A stretch of 64,000 nucleotides of DNA from Haemaphysalis longicornis (GCA_013339765.2 CM023450.1:102054244-102118243), one strand, 5' to 3'; numbered from the stretch's first letter, positions 21,546 to 31,676 are shown. Notes: generated by a model not told the origin, from the letters alone. Program-made: numbers and translations.

Positions 21546-22643
21546 TTGAAGCTACAGACAGATGTGATACGCTATTCCAAAGCAGGCTATCTTGACCCCC
21601 AAACGTTCATTGTTTCACCTCTCAAACGAGCCCGCTCTGCCGCACTTGATTTTTCATTGACACTGCTGCTCTGGAAATTCTGGGCGTCCCGATATTTGGT
21701 GGCTACGTATTTTCCTTGTTCTTCGAGACCAGCGTGCCTTTTTGTTTATCGTGGCGCCAAGATTACTGCCATCATCCCCATCAATATGACCCACGCGTGG
21801 AGGCACGCTCCGAACGTGAGCTTCTCAAGCTCGAGCGAGCCGAGAACACGGCAGAACTGGTCAGTCTCGCTGCGTTTACCTGACTTCACACCAATATTTC
21901 AAGCCGAATTCCTAGCGATAGTTCTGGCCTTAAAAGACGTACCTCCGCAGCTCTTTAACGTAGCAATAATTACTGACTCCTTATCGGTTTGTTCTGCTCT
22001 GTCTTCATCCGAAAATTCCGCTCTTATTCGTACATTCAACTTCCTTGTGCCTTCCCATTTGCGGGACATCTGCCTCATTTGGGTTCCAGGTCACAAAGGG
22101 TTACAGCTTAATGAACAGGCGGATTCCTTGGCGCGATCGTCGTTAGATGGCCCTGTAGTTGATCTACGCCCTATTCCCTTCATTGTAGAAGGAGCAAGGT
22201 TTCGTACCTACCAACGCCTAGCAGGAGTGCAGGAAGGAATCATCACTAATTTTGAAGATTATGTCCATTTAAAACATAATTGGAATACCCGCTTTTGTGA
22301 ATCTCGACAATGCGAGGTCACATTGACTACCTTCAGATGTCGAGTCCCCCAACTCAACTTTTATATGCACCGGGCTGGTCTAGCCTCCTCCTCCCGATGT
22401 GCTGTCTGCGGTGATCAGGAGACTTTAGAGCACTTTCTATTGCATTGCCGCGGTTTCTCAATGATGAGGCAACGTCATCTTGCCACGCCATTTTGGCGAA
22501 TTGGCCTGCCTATTTCCATGCCCGTCTACTATCTTTTGGGGCCACATCACTGGGATATTGTCACCGAGGGGTGGCTGCAGCCATTCATGCATACGTTTCC
22601 GAGACCACGCGCCTGCCCTGTTAGCGTTGATTCTGGCATGTAG
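21546..22643 (+). CDS. LINE C: RNase H and zinc finger end of ORF2
   Basis: This is an uninterrupted frame of 365 residues, unusual among the broken elements here. The RNase H signatures are IFQAEFLAIVLAL (catalytic Glu), AIITDSLSVCSAL (catalytic Asp), and LIWVPGHKGLQLNEQADSLA (the His and last Asp of the WxPGHxxxxxNExAD type). The usual first Asp strand (TDGS-like) is not recognisable. CAVCGDQETLEHFLLHC is an intact C-X2-C-X8-H-X4-C zinc motif. In such LINEs RNase H removes the RNA template after reverse transcription. RT and endonuclease are absent, so the insertion is 5'-truncated. An AATAAA follows near 22674. Confidence 0.8.
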   Translation: MKLQTDVIRYSKAGYLDPQTFIVSPLKRARSAALDFSLTLLLWKFWASRYLVATYFPCSSRPACLFVYRGAKITAIIPINMTHAWRHAPNVSFSSSSEPRTRQNWSVSLRLPDFTPIFQAEFLAIVLALKDVPPQLFNVAIITDSLSVCSALSSSENSALIRTFNFLVPSHLRDICLIWVPGHKGLQLNEQADSLARSSLDGPVVDLRPIPFIVEGARFRTYQRLAGVQEGIITNFEDYVHLKHNWNTRFCESRQCEVTLTTFRCRVPQLNFYMHRAGLASSSRCAVCGDQETLEHFLLHCRGFSMMRQRHLATPFWRIGLPISMPVYYLLGPHHWDIVTEGWLQPFMHTFPRPRACPVSVDSGM

Positions 22644-22915
22644 TTTTTCCCGTCCAAAAAGCTCAGTTGTTCTAATAAAAAATCCACCTATAACTTTCAA
22701 CCAATTCCATTTTTTCTCTTTCTGCGTATAAATAGAGATGTGTATTAGTTTCCGGTGTTTCAAGCGGGCGCATTAGCCCTTCTCACGCCTGATTCCTGGC
22801 CAATCTCCCACGTGGGTATGAGCCAAATTGCCAGGAACAACAACAACAACAACACGGCTGTTGCTGCTGTAATTTGGACGCTACACCTGAAGACGGGTCC
22901 GCGCATCGGATCCAC

Positions 22916-23180
22916 ATGAAGAAACAAGTCAGCAACCTCAGTATGGGCCACTTGAGTGCGGGCGGGCCGCCCCACGTCCGCGGCCGGTCGCACTCGAGGG
23001 ACGACAGCGACACGGCCGGCGCGGCAGCGACTGTTCCCAAACCGTCGGCCTCCGTCGCAGCCGACGTAGGGCAGAAGAGAGAGTCCCAGCGAGACGAACT
23101 CCGCGGGGGCATTCCACCATTTCCGCCTCTGCCGCCGGAGTCGCCTACGCCTCTCCAGCGAGCGGAAGCCTCTGTTTCCC
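22916..23180 (+). CDS. Paralogue 2, exon A2 (N-terminal, Ser/Pro-rich)
   Basis: Starts at the ATG at 22916 (MKKQVSNLSMGHLSAGGPP) and runs to 23180, before a consensus GTAAGT donor, leaving phase 1. About 88 residues carry charged and Ser-rich parts, a Pro-rich block (GGIPPFPPLPPESPTPLQ) and PLQRAEASVS at the end. No signal peptide. It aligns with A1 at both ends and in the middle (QRDEL/SRDEL). The Pro-rich block could bind SH3 or WW domains, but no specific function can be assigned. The reading frame continues upstream to 22874 without an ATG, so this ATG is the natural start. Confidence 0.65.
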
Positions 23181-23223
23181 GTAAGTGAGCTGAATAATTA
23201 AGCCCGCTTGTCCGAGCAGTCTG

Positions 23224-23265
23224 ATGGGGGGAGGGGGGGGGGGGGGGGAGGTGGAGGTGGGGAGG
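23224..23265. repeat. G-rich low-complexity run
   Basis: A poly-G tract with A/T interruptions just after the A2 donor. Confidence 0.9.
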
Positions 23266-23730
23266 GGTTAGACATATACTGCTTTGCAGTAAAAAATCGA
23301 ACCACAAGTTGAAACCGACCAACTAAAGCAACTCTGAACGCTGGCCGTCCACGTTCCGGCGGCCTCTCTCAGGTATTGTCCATACGGCACGCGACGAAAT
23401 TATGCCCCACAATGACGAAATTCCTGTCCTTTGTCAACACGACGCTTGCAATACAAAAAAGTCCTGGCATTCTCGTCGACCATTTCCGTCGACCCACAGA
23501 CCACGCTGTGACGACCTGCATGATTACTTTGTAACTTCGAGCAGTACAGCATCCTGAGACACTGCGGGGCGCCCAGCCCTATTCATAGCCGGTGACGCTT
23601 AGAAGACTTCACAACGAGCGCAACTCCCATGTCGGCACCCCACGCCAGACAAGTTCCGGATACAGGGACTCGACGAGAAAGGGTCAAAGAATGGAGGTGA
23701 GGTGAGCGGCGGGGTTCCAGGAAAAGGAGC
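23265..23730. other. Paralogue 2 intron A2-B2, start
   Basis: No feature recognised. Confidence 0.3.
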
Positions 23731-24310
23731 TACCGTATTTTCATGATTCTAACGTGCACCGTATTTCGCTAAAAGGCAGCCTTAATATTTGTGTGCGCTA
23801 CAGTCGGGCTCAAACCGAAATAGGCTTAATTTAAAGCGGCCAGCTGCATTGCCATGTGGAAGGAACCCGAAGTCTCCGCAAAATCGAAATCAATCCAATA
23901 CAAACAATCCGTCAATACCACGTTAGTGAATTTCGGCTCACTAATTCCTCAATGGCATGTCACATACCTTGGTAAGCTGTTACACTTTTTTTGTGCTGCT
24001 GCAATTAGCCCGTAACGCCTAGAATTATGAAGATGAAGGCACTTTAAATTGCCAAACAACTTTAATGTTCCCCGCTATTACTTTATTTCCAGCAGCAGCG
24101 GAAGAAGCAATCTTATAAAGCACAATCATTTTTGGCTTCGACAGCTGCACACGCCAAATAAAATCTCCCTCTTCCAGGAACGTGGTGTCATGTCGTCTTT
24201 TTCACCTGCGCCGTACCGTCAGTGTCAAATTATTTTTTTTTAAATTTTCCTGCGCGAACTTAACCGCGCGTTACAATTGGCTGCGCCTTAGAACCGCGCA
24301 GATACGGTAT
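23731..24310. mobile_element. Possible MITE with short TACCGTAT ends
   Basis: The ends are TACCGTATTTTC at 23731 and GATACGGTA ending at 24309-24310, an inverted match of about 8 bases. Both are followed inward by sequence containing TTCTAA and a GC-rich block. A GTGCACCGTATTT motif also repeats just inside the left end. The TIR is short and no target duplication is clear, so this is tentative. Confidence 0.35.
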
Positions 24311-24909
24311 TCTGCTCCCCGCTGCCCGCCGACTCAGCCCGACGAACGAGCCAACCCACCCCCTGCCTCCGGGTCGACTGGATTCGCCCTCTCGTCAGGT
24401 CACTGTAAACGGGGCTAAAGTTTCTGGCCCTTTTTACCAATCTATCCCCCACCACCTCAAGACCTCATAGCATAGCATAGCCCTGCACCCGCGCCTCGCG
24501 CGCACTAATGTAGTAATTACCCCTGACAATATACTAATACGGTGGTTTCACAAGGAACCTGCAGCGCTGCTCGGACTTCGACAACCTTTCCCCGGCAGGG
24601 AACAATTCTGTCGGCCAGACGCGCATCCTGGTCTTTCCAGAGAAATGATGAAAGGTGAAAAGCATTCTCGCGGCTGCGCTATTCACCCGTCGAACGCCGC
24701 GTAAGCTCCACCGCCATGAAAGCAAGCACAAGCTGCGGCCTGCTGCGTGGTTATTATTCTGCCTTTGAATTTCGTGAAAGCACGTTGCGCTGAAGGGCGC
24801 GGGCAAACTGGTCAGCTTGTAGGAACAGAAACACAGTAGCGACTTGTGGATTTTTGTACTGGAGCCTTGGCATCAAAAACAGCCAAATCCTAGCAATGTA
24901 ACGTTTGCA

Positions 24910-25055
24910 GAAGGAACGCCGTTCCTGCCGTTCCTTCATAAACCTAACGAGTTACCGTTACAGTTCAACTGACCCTTAATGGAACGGTGGTGTTCCTCCG
25001 TTCCTCCAAGAAAGAACTAGTTCCAGGAACGCCGTTCCTTGGAACGCCGTTCCGT
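24910..25055. repeat. Clustered GGAACG palindromes
   Basis: GGAACGCCGTTCC and related inverted half-sites (GGAACG / CGTTCC) recur at 24911, 24980, 25026 and 25040, immediately before the satellite. The run may be a small foldback element. Confidence 0.6.
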
Positions 25056-25069
25056 ACAACACTGAGTCT

Positions 25070-26720
25070 ATGTTGCCAGCAATCACCTCCCTCAACAATT
25101 ATGAAAGTCCTTTCTTACCTTCGACTACTCGGAATCTATTTTGGTGTAAAGTCTATTGTCCCAGCAATCACCTCCCTCAACAATTATGAAAATCCGTTCT
25201 TACCATCGAATACTCGGAATCTATTTTGGGGTAAAGTATATTGTCCCAGCAATCTTCTCCCTCAACAATTATGAAAATCCGTTCTTACCATCGACTACTA
25301 GGAATGTGTTTTGGGCTAAAGTCTATTGTCCCAGCAATCTCCTCCGTCAACAATTATGAAATCCCATGGTTACTGACTACCGTTTTGGTCAGGTAGCAAA
25401 ACCCCCTTTAAAACAAGAAAACAGTTCTTTACCATAGATCAAAACAATGACTTTCGGGAGGCTACCGGCTCCCTTGTTCTTACCAATACTCGGGTATTTG
25501 GGGTAAGTGTCCCAGCAATCACTCCCTCAACAATTATGAAAATCCGTTCTGACCTTTGAATACTCGGAATGTATTTTGGGGTAAGTCTATTGTCCCAGCA
25601 ATCCCTCCCTCAACAATTATGAAAATCCGTTCTTACCATAGACTACTCGGAATCTATTTTGGGGTAAAGTCTATTGTCCCAGCAATCTCCTCCCTCAACA
25701 ATTATGAAAATCCGTTCTTACCATCGACTACTAGGAATGTGTTTTGGGCTAAAGTCTATCGTCCCAGTAATCACCTCCCTCAACAATTATGAAAATCCGT
25801 TCTTACCATCGACTACTCGGAATGTATTTTGGGGTAAAGTTATTGTCCCAGCAATCACCTCCCTCAACAATTATGAAAATTCGTTCTTACCATAGACTAC
25901 TCGGAATGCATTTTGGGCTAAAGTCTATTGTCCCAGCAATCTCCTCCGTCAACAATTATGAAAATCCGTTCTTACCATAGACTACTCGGAATCTATTTTG
26001 GGGTAAAGTCTATTGTCCCAGCAATCACCTCCCTCAACAATTATGAAAATCCGTTCTTACCATCGACTACTCGGAATGTGTTTTGGGCTTAAGTCTATTG
26101 TCCCAGCAATCTCCTCCGTCAACAATTATGAAAATCCGTTCTTACCATAGACTACTCGGAATCTATTTTGGGGTAAAGTACATTGTCCCAGCAATCTTCT
26201 CCCTCAACAATTATGAAAATCCGTTCTTACCATCGACTACTAGGAATGTGTTTTGGGCTAAAGTCTATTGTCCCAGCAATCTCCTCCGTCAACAATTATG
26301 AAAATCCGTTCTTACCATAGACTACTCGGAATGTATTTTGGGGTAAGGTCTACCCCAGCAATCACCTCCCTCAACAATTATGAAAATTCGTTCTTACCAT
26401 AGACTACTCGGAATGTATTTTGGGGTAAGGTCTATCCCAGCAATCACCTCCCTCAACAATTCTGAAAATCCGTTTTTGCCATAGACTACTCGGAATGTAT
26501 TTTGGGGTAAGGTCTATCCCAGAAATCACGTCCCTCAACAATTATGAAAATCCGTTCTTACCATAGACTACTCGGAATGTATTTTGGGGTAAGGTCTATC
26601 CCAAAAATCTCCTCCCTCAACAATTATGAAAATCCGTTCTTACCATAGACTACTCGGAATGTATTTTGGAGTAAGGTCTATCCCCGCAATCACCTTCCTA
26701 AACAATTATAAAAACTCGTT
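25070..26720 (+). repeat. Satellite array, ~85-bp monomer, about 19 copies
   Basis: A tandem array of 81-86-bp units. Each contains GACTACTCGGAATGTATTTT, then TTGTCCCAGCAATCACC and CCCTCAACAATTATGAAAA. The array is broken once, at about 25360-25505, by non-repeat sequence. Between about 25700 and 26330 two monomer types alternate, which suggests a ~170-bp higher-order unit. One type has TTTTGGGCTAAAG with CTCCTCCGTCAAC; the other has TTTTGGGGTAAAG with CACCTCCCTCAAC. The last units are shorter (about 81 bp). Short open frames through it are repeat artefacts. It lies in the A2-B2 intron of paralogue 2. Confidence 0.97.
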
Positions 26721-27644
26721 CACTATCCCCGAAACTACACCCGATGGGAAATCACGCATAAATGTTCCCTCTCAGCTCGAATGCGGACAACGTAGCGAAA
26801 GCTGCAGTGCGCTGTCATCCAGAGAGGGTGCGGCTTGCGGCATTCTCTTCGGCGGCCTTCGATATATCACATGCCGGGTGGTCTTCAACGCAACGTTGAG
26901 GGGTGTATTTCCGGTCTGGCGCCACAAAAAATCAGGCATAGCTGGCTGCTCGGGCTGGCTGCTCGGGCTGGCTGCTCGGGCTCAGGCTGTTAGGGTTATT
27001 TTGAAGCAATAAACGTTTGTTGTAGAGTGGTCTCGTTGAAAGGAAAGTATTGAGTCCGTCACTCAAACTCCCCGCGCACTCAAAAACACAAAAGAAACCC
27101 CAAAACTGTGCGCACAGGTTCAGGCATAGAATTACACAGCGCGGAAGACGGCGGGTCGTCACAGGAAATTCGAGAAGGAAGCCGCAAAGTTCACCAGCGA
27201 CAGCCAATAGGACAGCCTTGGCCCAGATAACGTCGTTTAGGTGATGTCATGTGTGCATAATGGGGACAATGAAGAGAGCACGGTTGGTTTTCCGCGTCTT
27301 TCATGGCGATTTGCGGGCTCACTGCTTCACGTGCGCGTGTAATATTTGGCTCAGGTATTCCTGTCAGTGTAATCTAAACATCGCGCAGCTTTACTTGCAC
27401 TGCAGAAAGACTTGCAGGACCTCGTTTATGGCATGAAACTGCACATTTTCTTGTGTTGAGCCCTCGTCGCAATCACTTCAAAGAATATTTCTTAACATGC
27501 TCGCGTTTCACGCACAATTTTAAAATCATTTTCGCCAAAAAATACATAATACGCAAAACAGCAGTAAAACAACAAAAGGAGACGCCGGGGACACCTAAGC
27601 ACTTCCTATGAAATGTGAATGCGAAAACACTTGTGCAAAATTGA
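26720..27644. other. Paralogue 2 intron, mixed sequence
   Basis: Contains a three-unit 14-bp minisatellite (GCTGGCTGCTCGGG) at 26941-26985. Nothing else recognised. Confidence 0.5.
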
Positions 27645-28142
27645 ATGCTGTTCAGTGTTGAGTGCTCCTTTAAGCTTGGCAAGGCGTACATAGATTCAAG
27701 CGAGAGATTTGGTTCCGTATCACTACAAGCCCCAAAGATCTGCCCCAAGAAGTTAATGGCACCATTCGATGAAAAAAGAGACGACTTGGACGCCTACCTG
27801 CAACGTTTCGAGAGGATAGCCACTGGCCAGGGCTGGGAAAAGTCCGAATGGGCTACGGCTTTGAGTTTGTGTTTCGCAGGCGAAGCATTAAGTGTTTTCG
27901 GCCGAATGTCAACGTCCGACTCACACGACTACGACAAGGTGAAGATTGCGCTACTGGAGAGGTTTCGCTTGACTGCTGAAGGTTTCAGAGAAAAGTTTAG
28001 GTGCGCGAACCAGAAGACGCTGAAACCGGTCGACAGTTCGCAGCACGAGTCAGCAATTATTTCGATCGGTGGATGGAGCTCTCCGGCACGGAGAAGACCT
28101 ATGAGTCTATCAGAAATCGGATTGTCTCTGAACAATTCTTGA
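27645..28142 (+). pseudogene. Gag N-terminal part of the gypsy-like element
   Basis: From about residue 35 of this frame the sequence (LMAPFDEKRDDLDAYLQRFE, SEWATALSLCFAGEALSVF, ALLERFRLTAEGFREKF) is the helical, SCAN-like Gag region of metazoan Ty3/gypsy elements. At about 27995-28010 the frame shifts; the homologous continuation is in the frame that begins at 28001. The first 30 residues match nothing recognised and may be flanking sequence. Gag would assemble the particle; here it is split and inactive. Confidence 0.8.
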
Positions 28143-29599
28143 ATTGCTGTAATCGCAATTTAGTCGTGTTTTTAAAGGAGAAGAGATTACAAGCTATTGA
28201 CGACCTGGCTGACTCAACTGATGGCTTCCTCGAGGCGCAGGGCTTAAAAAACTTTGGTAAGGTGACTGATGAACAAGAACAGCCGGCAAGTGCAGGAAAC
28301 GCGCCAGAATTGAGGAAGCTCCGCATCACCAAACAGGGTCGTAGGAGATGCTCCCTCTGTGATGGCATCGGCCATTTAGCCGCGGATTGCCGCATTAACT
28401 TTGAAGGCACCAAATCTGACCTGATTTGCCAACTCTGCGATAGGAGGGGGCACAGGACTGAGGCCTGTCGCTTTAAGACTCAAGACATAGTTGCGAGCAT
28501 GGTGTCTCCACATTCAAAACCAGCGCACCGTCCGAATGATGCTCAAGCAAAAGGAGATGAAGTCGGAACAGTAGGAGCATGTACGACGGCGGTGAACAAT
28601 AGGGACAGAATGCCAATCACTGAGGGAGTAGTCGGAGGGAAGAAGATCACGGTATTGAGGGATAGTGGTGCAAACACGGTGCTGATTAGAATGAGTTTGG
28701 TACGTGATGAAGATCTGACAGGAAAGAAGTCACCAGTTATTTTCGTTGACAATACCATCAAGTGGTTACCTGAAGCCATCATAGAGATATCTACACCCTA
28801 TTATTCTGGGAGCGTTAGTGCAAAATGCCTAGAGAACCCTTTATATGACCTGATATTGGGGAATGTTCCAGGCGTTCGAGATGTAGACACACCCGACCCC
28901 CAATGGATTTGCAAGGCGGAAATCAGGGAGAAAGGAAGTCGCCGCATCATATCCGAAGAGATACACAAGACAAATGGTGATTTACCGCATATAGAGTACG
29001 CCCAAGTGGAAATGTCAGCAGCCGTTGAAGCAACCGCAAAGGTGGGGGAGGAGCAGACCACTCCAAAAGCTTCACTCAATCAACCCCTTGCGCTAAACTC
29101 TCGTGAGTTGGCCAAGCACCAGATGCAAGATCGGACACTGCAGGGCTGTTATCAGCAAGTAGGGGTGGAATGGAGAGGACATCAGGCGGTTTACAAGTTT
29201 ATAGCTCTGAATGACCTTCTTTACCGAAGATGGTTATTCCGCTCAGGACGAGTACTGATGCAACTTGTCGCACCGCAAGATATACGGCAGCGGCTCTTGG
29301 CATTAGCGCACAAAAACATCGTGGCGGGCCATCGAGGGATGTGTGAAACCATCAGGATAATTGCTGAAGATTTCTTTTGGCCAGGCATGCAAAGTGACGC
29401 AAGAAGATATGTCAAGTCCTGCAACGTTTGCCTACAAATTTTCTCCAAAGGCCGTGTTAGCCCAGGACACGAGGGAAGAGGACAGGTGGTCTCCGAGCGG
29501 CTGTCGGAGTACAGCAAGATTGCGAAGAGGGGACGATACAGAACACGAAGGTGTCACGTTTTCAGGAACAATTACGGCGGGACTAGCACTGCTTATTAG
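28001..29599 (+). CDS. Gag C-terminus, protease and integrase zinc-binding domain in one frame
   Basis: An open frame of 532 residues. The Gag helices continue (GRQFAARVSNYFDRWMEL) and two zinc knuckles follow (CSLCDGIGHLAADC and CQLCDRRGHRTEAC, both C-X2-C-X4-H-X4-C). The aspartic-protease active site is VLRDSGANTVLI (DSG), with a hydrophobic DLILGN-like second half. A spacer containing NSRELAKHQMQDRTLQGC leads to AHKNIVAGHRGM...WPGM...CNVCLQ, the H-H-C-C zinc-binding domain of retroviral-type integrases. The frame then ends, with no integrase catalytic core, RT or RNase H. The long open frame contrasts with the broken LINEs and suggests a relatively young copy. Confidence 0.85.
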   Translation: MREPEDAETGRQFAARVSNYFDRWMELSGTEKTYESIRNRIVSEQFLNCCNRNLVVFLKEKRLQAIDDLADSTDGFLEAQGLKNFGKVTDEQEQPASAGNAPELRKLRITKQGRRRCSLCDGIGHLAADCRINFEGTKSDLICQLCDRRGHRTEACRFKTQDIVASMVSPHSKPAHRPNDAQAKGDEVGTVGACTTAVNNRDRMPITEGVVGGKKITVLRDSGANTVLIRMSLVRDEDLTGKKSPVIFVDNTIKWLPEAIIEISTPYYSGSVSAKCLENPLYDLILGNVPGVRDVDTPDPQWICKAEIREKGSRRIISEEIHKTNGDLPHIEYAQVEMSAAVEATAKVGEEQTTPKASLNQPLALNSRELAKHQMQDRTLQGCYQQVGVEWRGHQAVYKFIALNDLLYRRWLFRSGRVLMQLVAPQDIRQRLLALAHKNIVAGHRGMCETIRIIAEDFFWPGMQSDARRYVKSCNVCLQIFSKGRVSPGHEGRGQVVSERLSEYSKIAKRGRYRTRRCHVFRNNYGGTSTAY

Positions 29600-29858
29600 T
29601 GGTGGTGTTTAGCATGTCATGTAAATTGTACAGTGCTGTGTTCAGGTGGATATTTTAGGTCTGAGAACTGTGGACACTTGGAACTTGAAACGGAACAGTG
29701 AAGGGTGTTGGTGAACTGTGTAAGTTATACTTGATTAGGACTTTGTGCTGCGACAGGGAGTTTTAGAAGAGACTGCATTCGAACCAAGAGACCCTTCAAT
29801 TCAACAAAGGGGGCATGATTTGTTAGGGAAGTGAGCCGTTTTTAGGGGAAAATGCTTA

Positions 29859-29870
29859 AAAGGGGGAGGT
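29859..29870 (+). other. Polypurine tract
   Basis: AAAAGGGGGAGG lies a few bases upstream of the 3' LTR start, as expected for the plus-strand priming site of an LTR retrotransposon. Confidence 0.7.
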
Positions 29871-29874
29871 ATAT

Positions 29875-30506
29875 TGTCATAAGTAAGCCCCAGAACGGGT
29901 ATGTGCCGAAACCCTCGAAGGTGTATGCGCCGAAAACTAACAAGGAGTATGTGGCAATCAAGAAGGTAAGAAGTGGCCAAACAAGGAAATGAACATCGAG
30001 ACCAGAAGAAGAAGAGGAACGAGGCGAGCGTGGGGGAAAGGAAGAAGACCAGGCGACGCTCCTGGAGCCGATCCCAGCGTGATGGGGGCCTGACGGACGC
30101 CTCAGGCCTATACCGACCGGAGTTCCAGGCGACGATCCTGGAGGAGACACGAGGAAATGCTCTCCGGCGGGCTTCAGGTTACTACCTAAGCTACCAGCTG
30201 GGGACGCTCGGCTACGCTGCGACACATCACAACTAGGGCTACGCTCCCTTGGCTGTTGGCGGCGACGGTTGGGCCCACTCCGTGCACGCCTCTACGAGAA
30301 ACGACGGTTCCCGTGGTTCCTGCACCAACAGGAAGACATCTCCTGTAACGTGAGACGACAGCAACCTTCACGGCTTTTAGGCAGGCTCGAACTGGGAGAA
30401 AACTTTTGAGTGTTTACCGTTGCTTGACGTGTGCTCGGAAATATCGGCCTCGTCGATTAAACCGTTTTTTCTCTGTGTCCTGTCTACTTGGTGAATTGAC
30501 GTGACA
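29875..30506 (+). repeat. 3' LTR of the gypsy-like element
   Basis: Begins TGTCATAAG right after the polypurine tract and ends GACGTGACA, giving 5-bp terminal inverted repeats TGTCA/TGACA over 632 bp. TTAAACCGTTTTTTCTCTGTG near the 3' end resembles a U5 region. No second LTR was found in the window, so the call rests on termini and position only. Confidence 0.7.
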
Positions 30507-30710
30507 CCAGCTCATATCCCCCTGTGCAGCCACATCAGTGCCATCAGCTGTGTTGTCCGTCTGTTTTCATAAATGCGAAGCTTGTGCTATAGACCGCTTT
30601 ACCGTCGCGTGTGAGCCGCTTCTGGGCTTGAGCCCCGACGTTCTTGCCGGCTTTTTTGCTCAATGGGCCGTGTAATGCTTTCGCATTTAAACTCCACCGC
30701 CTGTTTTCAG

Positions 30711-30815
30711 ACTTTACCAGCGGAGGTCCGCACGTCACCGAGAAAGACCGGAGCGGCGATCGCGCCGGAAAGTTGCCATCGTCGACGGGAACGGCTATGC
30801 ATCGTCTGAGCAGCG
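30711..30815 (+). CDS. Paralogue 2, exon B2
   Basis: A 105-base exon after the acceptor CGCCTGTTTTCAG and before a GTGAGC donor, phase 1 in and 1 out. It fits A2 exactly and is open throughout (FTSGGPHVTEKDRSGDRAGK, then LPSSTGTAMHRLSS). The nucleotide starts of B1 and B2 are similar (TTACCTGCCGAG / TTACCAGCGGAG), and both end AGCAGCG before the donor. It contributes a polar, Ser/Thr-rich linker. Confidence 0.65.
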
Positions 30816-31407
30816 GTGAGCTTGCACTGAAACACTCAGTAGGCCAGCTGGCTCACTAGGTGCTTAGTTACAATAATCACGCGCAGACTTTGTGGACTCG
30901 GCCCAGAACATTAGAAGATGCTTGAGTATGCCTGATTTTGCCCAGAAAGATTAAAATTTGTTTTTTGTTTGAAAAAATGCTTTGTCGATGTCTTGCTGCG
31001 GCACAACACTATAGCTAATGGTTTAACTGGAGCTTTTAACATGCGTCTTTTACATTATTTCGTTTTCATTTTTCGCGTTTTGACGATTCGTGTAGAGTTC
31101 AACGACCTGCTTTTGTTGAACGACGACGCTCGCTTTATTCCACGACCACAATCGCTTTATTCTTTTGTCACAGTGGCGGCAAGCATATGCCGGGAACTGA
31201 CATTTTAAACGACCTAATAAGGGCCAAAGGTTACGGTGTGCACCTAGCGCTTCTCGCCTTGGTCTCTGTGGTAAGAAACGCCGAGGCAATAGAACTTCAG
31301 CTCCAACCCGAGCCATTCCGTTCAAACATCGTTTGTCAGTTTACCTCTGCTCCGCACTCACCATGCACAATTTTCTCTAACTAGATGACTGTTCTCCGCT
31401 TGCGTAG
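30816..31407. other. Paralogue 2 intron B2-C2
   Basis: AT-rich, no other feature recognised. Confidence 0.4.
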
Positions 31408-31676
31408 GCCAAATTCCAGCATCCGTAGCAGCCATCAACTCACGGTGGCCCGGGGCCGCTGAAGGACGGCTCCGGGAGGTCGGCTCCCCCGTCGCGCTCC
31501 GTGCCCGACCAGCAGCAGCGCTTGGCCTCCGAGGTGGACAGCCCAGCGTCCAAGGCGCCACTGCGTCCCCTCAACGAGGCCATCACCGAAAGCTCCACCC
31601 TACGCGCCAGCAAGGAGTCTGAGATGCCAGCCACCAGCACCAAGTACGGACGCAGTTATCTGGGAACCGGCACGGG
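31408..31676 (+). CDS. Paralogue 2, exon C2, with an internal frameshift
   Basis: The acceptor GCTTGCGTAG ends at 31407; the donor GTAGCA follows 31676. The phase-1 entry from B2 opens a frame with ASVAAINSRW, which parallels RVAISPHV in C1. The conserved block SVPDQQQRLASEVDS (against SLETQQRITSEMES in C1) is in a different frame. A one-base shift therefore lies within about 31440-31475, a G/C-rich stretch (GGCCCGGGGCCGC). The downstream frame reaches the donor in phase 2, as D2 requires. The product would be inactive unless the shift is a base-calling error. Confidence 0.55.

Larger units (their letters stand above)
27645..30506 (+). mobile_element. 5'-truncated Ty3/gypsy-like LTR retrotransposon
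   Basis: Gag, zinc knuckles, aspartic protease, an integrase zinc-binding domain, a polypurine tract and one 3' LTR follow in order. No 5' LTR or primer-binding site is seen upstream, and no reverse transcriptase is present. The element inserted in the sense direction in the A2-B2 intron of paralogue 2, only about 200 bp before exon B2. Protease followed directly by integrase can mean an internal deletion. It could also reflect the integrase-before-RT gene order known from Gmr1-like Ty3/gypsy elements, with the rest lost. Confidence 0.85.

Noticed and set aside
25070..26720. Chain of open frames (MKIRSYHRLLG-type) through the satellite
   Set aside because: They come from a tandem repeat whose unit length is not a multiple of three and varies; no gene structure.
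25070..26720. CRISPR array
   Set aside because: Units are contiguous with no unique spacers, and the genome is eukaryotic.
31358..31643. Minus-strand frames opposite C2
   Set aside because: GC-rich shadows of exon C2.
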